From contig JADNYV010000010.1 of assembly GCA_015501055.1 (NCBI GenBank), forward strand, positions 434,001-498,000: 64,000 nucleotides of DNA. Reading direction: 5' to 3'. Below are positions 57,820 through 64,000 of the stretch, piece after piece. The notes under the pieces are model-generated. The model saw nothing but the letters and a program-made list of their open reading frames with translations. It searched no databases and was not told where the DNA came from. Origin of the DNA: Mucidula mucida (taxonomy: Eukaryota > Basidiomycota > Agaricomycetes > Agaricales > Physalacriaceae). Position 1 is the first letter of the stretch. Every line of letters begins with the position of its first letter. Both the position numbers and the translations under genes were made by a program.

Positions 57820-60440
57820 ATCACGGTACGACAGGTGTCATGTAGGCGTTGAGGACGGCGACAGTCCAAGTGCCGGCATCGGTGTCGAAGTCAGCCATGA
57901 CGGCGGGAGGAAAGAGTGTCCAGATACTCGATCCAACTCTGATTGGTAAAGCAGGGTGCGCGGTTGAGCTGGTGCGCCTCCGGCTGTTAAACCCTCCAAG
58001 TTGGCCGACGGGCTTGAGACGTCCTGGGGCGCGCAAGTACAGGATGCGATGATAAAGAGCGGTCTATATTTTGAAATCTAAGTAATATATCTGTAATACG
58101 GTCATGAGTCCAAGGGATTGCATGAGATACTTGAAGACATCGTACCTGATACCAGCCTCGTATTCCGCTTGTTTCCATACCATTCTCGCAGCTCAGAGAG
58201 AGGGAGAGAGCTGAAAAGATTAGGCCGATCTTTGACTCTCCTTCGTGCCATCATCATCACCGCGAGGAAAGAAACGACTAGCATATCACCACGTGCGACG
58301 GTGCAGCGGGTACCATTGAAGGACTTTTGTGGACGACTACCAAAATGTGGAAGCATCCGATGTTCAGTGGGACGGTGTCTCGTTTCACTTGCTAAGGTGC
58401 GTGCCAGTTTTTATTCTCCAGTGTTCCAACCGGTATCTTACTGATCCATCCTCCTTCACAGAACTTCCATTCAAAGGACGACATATATGTCTACAGCGAG
58501 ATACTCTTTTCCTCGCAACGTCCAATTCGTGCCATGAACCATATCTATACTCAAGTGCCGCATTATCCAGAGTCGAGTCCATTTGGCGGGTATACACGAG
58601 CCTAGATGCGCGCGCGATAAGGCTCGCACTTGAATGCACTCCACACCCAAACGAATCGTTGAAAGCGGACGAGGCCATATTCATTCTCGTACGTCCACCA
58701 TATTCTCTCAGTGCCAGTTCACGCAGCTGACTCGCCCACCAGATGTATCTGAGCCCGCGCGCCAAGCCTGTCATTCAAGAACGCCCGATATGGTCTGGAG
58801 AAGAAGTTTTGGCTGGTAGCACCGCCCATCCGCCCTTTTATCCATCGCCCATATTTCCAGCCCACGTCCTGTTGTCGCTCTGGCCGTTGCCGCGTGAGTT
58901 TGGGCTCACGTCTCCATTCTTAAGCTTGAACAGTGACTCATCATCTACGGTGACAAGGAGATTCAGCGGGCAATAACCAGCGGATTAAGCTGACGTTCAC
59001 GGCGCGGCTCGTAATTTTGACGGATTCAATCTCGTCGCATTCGTTGATTGCAGGACAATTTCGACAACAGCGCAGAGCTCTCTTTCTCACCCGCCGCCGC
59101 CGTCGTCGTCGTCATTGATGTTGTCCGGGACTGCAGTCACGCTAGCTATAAGCTCCCTGCAAAAGACAGGATCCCACCCTTTGAATTTCAGGATCCGGCC
59201 TACAGTGACGCATTGTGAAGCGAGCAGGGCATGGATGTCGTTCGTTGATTACATTACGACTATTATGGAGCAGCGTGGGTGTACATGTAACTTTAGGTCA
59301 GAATGTCAATGTTCTTCGCAGCGACTCTATTTTATGGTATACATACTACCAAAGGGGTCCTACGTATTCATTCGAACAAGCAAAAAGGTATTACAGGCCG
59401 TAGTGGGATAGTCCGGCCACGTGAAGTATGTGCCCAGCAGACGTCAGAATACCTATCGCTTGAGGTATCCCGATTTGAGTCGTCGCCGACTAGCAAATGA
59501 ACCAGCGGCTCTGACCCTGCAGTAATTGTTTGGGTGTGAAGAACGACGAAGAGTGGGCCCGAGCGGTAAAGAGACGGCCACAATGACAGGCGCGACGTGG
59601 ATCATATATGCTCTCGCTTGGGACATGAAAACGTGCAACGCAAAACATGGGATGGATCCAAGGGGCAAAAAAACCCTTGCAGATCGCGGAGCATCATACT
59701 AGATCACACTGGCCTGTCTAAGTCTGAGAGCATGCAAATGTAAGGACTGAATTACCAAGCAAGGGAAGGAAGCAGAGGCGGCGCCATCGCGCAGTCGCGA
59801 AAATTCAGACCTGTCACTTTCAAAAATGTCATTGACCGGCTTTTACTGGGTCCCCGTCGAGAAAAAGCTATACGGAGGGTTGGGCTATCAGCGAAGTTCA
59901 GCCACTACGTTAAACTCGCTTCCCTGTGCTGAGGACGGAAAATGGGAAGAGAGTCTTAGATACCCGTTGTCCTCATGTATGCGATATGAAGACCGTCTGT
60001 GCGCCGCGGGTATCAGAGACGTAGGAACATGGCATGCCATAAAACATCCCCAAGGTATAACCCTGATGGCAAAACGGCCACTATTTACACATTTAGTGCG
60101 CTGCATCTTATCATTAGCCTAGATCAGCCATCTGAGTATCACGACGGTTCCAGCATCAGTCAAAGTACGCCAATGAATGCGACTAATGACAAAAATTGGA
60201 AACCGTAGAATAAAGAGCACAAAGTTACCGGTAGGCCACCTGTGCCCCATTGTCCTTTGATTTGCATCCATCTAGACTCTCCGGTTTGTGCTCAAATTGC
60301 AAGGGGGTACGGAGTTGGAGATTATTTACCGATACACGAACAGGCTGATGCAAGCAGTATGGACATGCGCCCGTCCCGCGCATCGCAGTTCAAGGTGTTA
60401 TGACGGCGGGAGGAAAGAGTGTCTGTCCGGTCACCCGGTC
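57820..60440 (+). repeat. degenerate dispersed repeat, copy 5, most complete
   Basis: Direct counterpart of copy 4 and inverted counterpart of copy 1. The left edge (57840-57960, inverted) encodes a FPPAVMADFDTDAGTWTVAV-like end that recurs at 3388-3440 as FPPTVMANFDMDAG. No copy-5 frame runs far. A short tract (about 59620-60350) repeats 37.6-38.2 kb. Confidence 0.6.
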
Positions 60441-60566
60441 CAATACTCCGTAAAGTAATGTTTGTCGCGACTGGCAGTGGCAGCATCAACGCTAAAAATG
60501 TTTGTCTACAGGTCGATGTGAATCCCCTCCATCGTGGTCAATGTACCAAAGGTTCGAGCCTTTGCC

Positions 60567-61483
60567 CTAGGCGAGCATCCGGTTGACGAACCTCGTCATC
60601 ACGACGTCCATTGTGGCGCCCTCTCTGTCGGTGATAAAATCCTGCTTGAACTCCTCGGAGGAGGCTGAGTTGCAGAATTTTCCCGTCATCCGGCCTATAA
60701 CAGACATCTGCTTTACGGACACTTCCACGTCGGGGTGCTCTGCAAAGTAATCCCCTATAGCGAACCTGACGGCCATATCGGTCTCCCCAGCCAGTGAGCA
60801 AAGGAACTCTGTCAAGTCCAGCGTCTGTCCCTTGTCGGACGGGGACTGCAAGTCGTAGGCATCCTCGGCGATGCTGCTGACGAGTCTGGGGGTGAAGCCT
60901 TCCCACATCATGTCGTCGATGAGCCCTCCGCCGACCAGCATGTAGTCTGGCAGAGTCAGAATACGACTAGCGCTCCAACCCGTGGCGTCTGTGGTCAATG
61001 CGATGTGGATGGCACCCGGCACCGGACTATACACGTCAAACAGGAAATCATCGTCCACCATTCTCTTCCTCTTGGAAAGAGATATGAGATCCTTGACCGT
61101 GAACCACTTGTAGCGGGGAACGCTCTCGGCGAACAAATCCTGCCAGCACTTTCCAAACTCCTTCGGGAAGAGTTCCCTTCCGACAGAGTCTTCCCGCAGG
61201 CGCTGCTTGAAAGCCGCAATGTCCTTCAGGATTTCCAACGAAGGGCGCCTCTCTCCGATTATGATAAACGCCTGCATCTTCAATTGTGATGGTGGGAAGG
61301 AAGCAGGAAATGTTTTAGTCAGCAAGTCATTATTCGTCAAAATTGGCTGCATATACGTACCAGTTGAAGGTCACCGATATTCAGTTTACATTGTGGAAAA
61401 ATAGACTGCTTGGCAGGCCCTTGAGCTGAGGACGACGTTTCAGAGAGTCCGACCAAAAAATACGACGACTTCGAAGAAGACAT
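60567..61483 (-). CDS. unknown two-exon protein, 277 aa
   Basis: Exon 1 is 61483-61361 (MSSSKSSYFLVGLSETSSSA ... LNIGDLQL) and exon 2 61277-60567. The 83-nt intron has GTACGT, a TGACTAA branch-like site and TTGAAG, phase 0. Using the intron gives a better N terminus than starting inside it at 61352. Exon 2 starts MQAFIIIGERRPSLEILK. It is Asp/Glu-rich and predicted mixed alpha/beta, with DDDFLFDVYSPVPGAIHIAL and IGDYFAEHPDVEVSVKQM. It ends DVVMTRFVNRMLA. No signal peptide, membrane helix or catalytic motif I know. Codon use looks like a host gene rather than a repeat, although it sits at the edge of repeat copy 5. Confidence 0.65.
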
Positions 61484-62253
61484 GGATTAGCGACTGGACT
61501 ACCTGTGCCGCGTCGGATTTGAACCGGATGAGATCTAGCTGAAGCGATATTGTCCCAGAGGCTATCTCGAAGTCGACCGTGGCCAGCGGCGGAAAGATGA
61601 CCAAAAGACTATGTCAATGAACGCCGGTTCATAGCGGGAAGAGGTCGAAACGTGACGCGAGTGCGCGAATCATCATGATGTACTCCTCCATCAGGCACTT
61701 TGGCTCGGGGCGTGTCCAAGGCGTGTCCCGCTACAAACGGGAGCCTCTTGTTCAAGTCAAGTAACAAAGAACGCAAAACTGAGGCCGAGGCGACAGTAGT
61801 TATTCTCCTTGAGCCCTATTCTTTTGAGCACTAGGGGACTGATGCGGGGTTGAAACGATAGGTAGATCTGACGGTGAAGTAGCTCACTTGATGCCACACC
61901 TATGTCAATGGACAAACTCCAATCCATTTTTGTCATGGTTCAGCGTAAGTACTGCAGCCTGGCGGCAAAGGATGCCTCACATCGCGTACTTACTCCTTGT
62001 TGTCCTAAATTGCAAAATGGACTCATGCCCTAAGCGTCTCTATTGAGACATTAAAGTCGCTCTTGAAAGTCTACGGCGCTTTCTGCCAACTATGAGACCG
62101 CGATTCTTTACATTCGTCGTTCGACGACGATTTGGCTGACGCACGCGCGACCATCACCTGATGGGAAACGCCTCCATATGTCACCGAATATCCGATCATC
62201 CCGAGGACTTTGCATTCTTACTACACACTTCAATTTGTGACTCGAATCTGCTG
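61484..62253. other. no gene; one tRNA-like motif pair
   Basis: 61497-61540 read on the minus strand gives CCGGTTCAAATCCGAC (box B-like) then GGCACAGGTAGTCCAGTCG (box A-like), the same order as in the other tRNA-like repeats. Nothing else supported. Confidence 0.4.
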
Positions 62254-62259
62254 TATATA
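62254..62259 (+). promoter_or_regulatory. TATA box of the GNAT gene
   Basis: TATATA within CTGTATATAAGC, 40 bp before the start codon at 62294. Confidence 0.55.
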
Positions 62260-62293
62260 AGCATCTCCATCATCTGGTCAAATCTCCAAAACT

Positions 62294-62851
62294 ATGTCTG
62301 CTGCCTTCACGACGCGTCCCGCCCAGCCAGGCGACATCCCTGCCATCCTCCATTTCATCAAAGAACTCGCCATCTACGAGAAAGAAGAAGACAAAGCCCA
62401 AGCGACTCATGCCCAGATGCAGGAAGCTCTATTTTCCGAATCCGGCGTCGGAATCGGGGGTCACGTCGCCTGGGCCATCATCGCCGAGCTCGCCTCGAGC
62501 TCCTCAGATGACCAGACACCGCAAAGCGCCACGGGCAAAACACCCATCGGCTTCGCGCTGTACTTTTTCAATTTCTCGACTTGGGTGGGGAAGAAGGGTA
62601 TCTACCTGGAGGACCTGTACGTGACGCCTGCGCAGCGCAATCTCGGCGTCGGGCGCGCGCTGTTCGCGGCGCTGGCAGAGGTCGCGCTGGATAGCGACTG
62701 CGGGAGGATCGATTGGAGTGTGTTGAAGTGGAACACGCCGTCTATTGGATTTTACGAGTCGGCGTTGAAGGCTACGCGGATGGAGGAGTGGGTGGGGATG
62801 CGGGTAGAGGGTAGGGAGGGCATCGAGGGTTTATTGTTGAAGAAAGCATGA
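62294..62851 (+). CDS. GNAT acetyltransferase, spermidine/thialysine N-acetyltransferase type
   Basis: 185 aa, single exon, close to the usual 160-180 aa of the family. Transfers an acetyl group from acetyl-CoA to an amine. The N terminus (FTTRPAQPGDIPAILHFIKE) is the typical first strand and helix. YLEDLYVTPAQRNLGVGRAL is the acetyl-CoA binding motif A, with the Q/R-x-x-G-x-G loop. WNTPSIGFYESALKATRMEE is the C-terminal motif B, with the Tyr that in relatives acts as general acid, and the end (GIEGLLLKKA) matches the family. An insert of about 15 residues (SSSSDDQTPQSATGKT) lengthens the loop before strand 3. Relatives acetylate polyamines or thialysine, and sequence alone does not fix the substrate. 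Probably cytosolic. It looks like an intact housekeeping gene. Confidence 0.92.
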   Translation: MSAAFTTRPAQPGDIPAILHFIKELAIYEKEEDKAQATHAQMQEALFSESGVGIGGHVAWAIIAELASSSSDDQTPQSATGKTPIGFALYFFNFSTWVGKKGIYLEDLYVTPAQRNLGVGRALFAALAEVALDSDCGRIDWSVLKWNTPSIGFYESALKATRMEEWVGMRVEGREGIEGLLLKKA

Positions 62852-62971
62852 GAGGTGTCGACTTCTAGGCGAAGAGGTCGTAGACATGTAAAATGAGCTT
62901 TTGTCGTAGTTCAGCGTGAAAATGGCACCCAAGGCATGTATAGAAATGCCAAGGAGAGTAATGAATCATAT

Positions 62972-63057
62972 GGGCACATGGTGTAGTTGGTTTATCACGC
63001 CCGCTTAGCATGAATATCTGATGCGGGAGGTGTTGGGTTCAATTCCCAATGTGTCCA
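62972..63057 (+). tRNA. tRNA-Ala (AGC) with 11-nt intron
   Basis: The acceptor arm GGGCACA pairs with TGTGTCC; discriminator A. The T arm is TTGGG-TTCAATT-CCCAA. The anticodon stem is CCCGC/GCGGG with loop TT-AGC-A...T. The 11-nt intron (63011-63021, TGAATATCTGA) sits at the canonical place one base 3' of the anticodon. Box A is in TGGTGTAGTTGG, box B in GGTTCAATTCC. 75 nt without the intron. Confidence 0.93.
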
Positions 63058-63885
63058 CTTTGCCGCCTTTAGAGATATGACATTTTTGTGGTGTGAGTTT
63101 TGGGAGCAAGGAGGCAGTAGGTATTAGGTTAGGCCGACCCCTAGTAGCGTGGCGCATTAAATCTCCCGGCGGTGTTCGGTTTCGATACTGGCAGATGCTC
63201 TGGATATGTCATGTGGCGCAGCGCTGAGCCGCCTTTGTCCCCCACTTTCAGCTTCTTTCAGTGCTAGCGTAGCAGTCATGTGCTGGTATTGAATCCTACC
63301 TCTGTACCCACCCCCAAGGGCTTTGATATCATAACAAACTGTGATACTTTACTAGCCTTTACAACTCAGTTTACACCTTAGTCTTCATGGGGCATTCATT
63401 ACCCACACAAAGACTACATTTGTAATGGCACCCTGTAGGGTGTACTCTCTTTTATCTTAACTTTTAGAAGACATTGTACAAGTAGCCGAGATCAAAACAG
63501 TCGAGTTATCGATAAGTGGGCGGCGGCGTCGATGAACATAATAGTACATGGTATGTTGCGCTATGGAATCATTACCCGCTGAACCAGAGGTTCCCGTCTG
63601 CGTACCCTTCCCAGATCTCCTCCAGGTTCTCACTCTTCTGCAGCGTGTGACTGGGCACACGCGGGTGCGGAACTTGATGGTTGAGCCAACAGAGTCGCTG
63701 TCTGCCATTCTTAAGTATCGTGAGCCTATAGTATACTTATGAGGTTATACGACCTCGTTGAATCATTTTTGGGGTAAATGAATCGACCCCACTGGCCACG
63801 CGAAAACCATGGTGATGTCATGTCACCCCAAATACAGTATGGATAAATATCAACTTTGCGCATTAGATAAGAACGACAGAGGGAA
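63058..63885. other. intergenic; possible short exon of uncertain strand
   Basis: 63548-63742 (+) and the same interval on the minus strand are both open in several frames. For example + strand EVPVCVPFPDLLQVLTLLQ, or minus strand LQKSENLEEIWEGYADGN before a stop. I cannot choose between them and call no gene. Confidence 0.3.
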
Positions 63886-63891
63886 TATAAA
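63886..63891 (+). promoter_or_regulatory. TATA box of the right-edge gene
   Basis: TATAAA, 43 bp upstream of the ATG at 63934. Confidence 0.5.
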
Positions 63892-63933
63892 GTAGCACAG
63901 ACGTATAACAAAAGCAGGACGAAGTACATCATC

Positions 63934-64000
63934 ATGGCCACTGTTCCCAACTCCTCTCTCTTCTCAAGTGCAATTGACATTCAACATTCGCACCCTCTCC
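63934..64000 (+). CDS. first codons of a gene running off the window
   Basis: ATG in the context ATCATCATGGCC, frame open for 22 codons to the edge (MATVPNSSLFSSAIDIQHSH). It is preceded by a TATA box at suitable distance. Too short to name. Confidence 0.45.
   Translation, partial: MATVPNSSLFSSAIDIQHSHPL

Noticed and set aside
63726..63980. 84-codon minus-strand frame with a hydrophobic stretch
   Set aside because: It runs antisense across the TATA box and start of the right-edge gene and has no homologue I recognise.
1..64000. CRISPR arrays, bacterial operons or phage genes
   Set aside because: No evenly spaced direct repeats, and gene structure with introns is eukaryotic throughout.

Overview
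The window reads as an agaricomycete (mushroom-forming basidiomycete) genome. Supporting signs are many short GT..AG introns of about 50 nt, several paralogues of the agaricomycete DUF6535 membrane family, a chromodomain Ty3/gypsy element, a Ty1/copia element, and a basidiomycete-style intron-bearing tRNA-Ala. Most of the window is repeat-rich accessory sequence; ordinary single-copy genes sit mainly at the right end.

Layout. 0-0.8 kb: the 3' end of an unrecognised multi-exon gene. 0.9-4.1 kb, 12.8-14.4 kb, 25.0-26.2 kb, 30.5-32.5 plus 37.6-38.2 kb, and 57.8-60.4 kb: copies of one large degenerate dispersed repeat. 4-19 kb: gene-poor DNA crowded with short tRNA-like (box A/box B) sequences that look like SINEs. 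It also holds an internally deleted gypsy element (6.85-11.68 kb) whose left LTR carries a hAT-type MITE, and two mariner-type inverted-repeat elements. 19.3-24.8 kb: two intact multi-exon genes transcribed divergently (1072 and 363 aa by my exon models), probably belonging to a mobile or repetitive gene family.

26.4-57.2 kb: a tandem, same-strand array of six DUF6535 loci, called here A, B, D/C, E, F and G. A young copia element lies between A and B. Five of the six share one architecture: short exon 1 / 157-158 nt exon 2 (127 nt in A) / about 2.45 kb exon 3 / short exon 4, with the same intron phases; intact products would be about 990-1000 aa with four N-terminal membrane segments. Nearly every copy is broken by something different: one-base deletions, a 31-base deletion, a nonsense codon, truncation, or, in D/C, a 526-bp CACTA-type MITE. 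The MITE removes cleanly through its 3-bp target duplication to leave an open frame. B and G are a recent segmental duplication of about 3.5 kb. Upstream of D/C and of E lies a second, paralogous two-exon gene (150 aa near D/C, shorter near E), so the repeated unit may be a two-gene module.

60.5-64 kb: a two-exon unknown gene (277 aa), a spermidine/thialysine-type GNAT acetyltransferase, tRNA-Ala(AGC) with an 11-nt intron, and the first codons of a gene running off the right edge.

The array is the best candidate for an undescribed system. Its function is unknown. Apart from membrane association, any role (for example recognition or defence) is inference from birth-and-death evolution alone. 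Single-base lesions in several copies could also reflect assembly indels, and this must be excluded before calling them pseudogenes.
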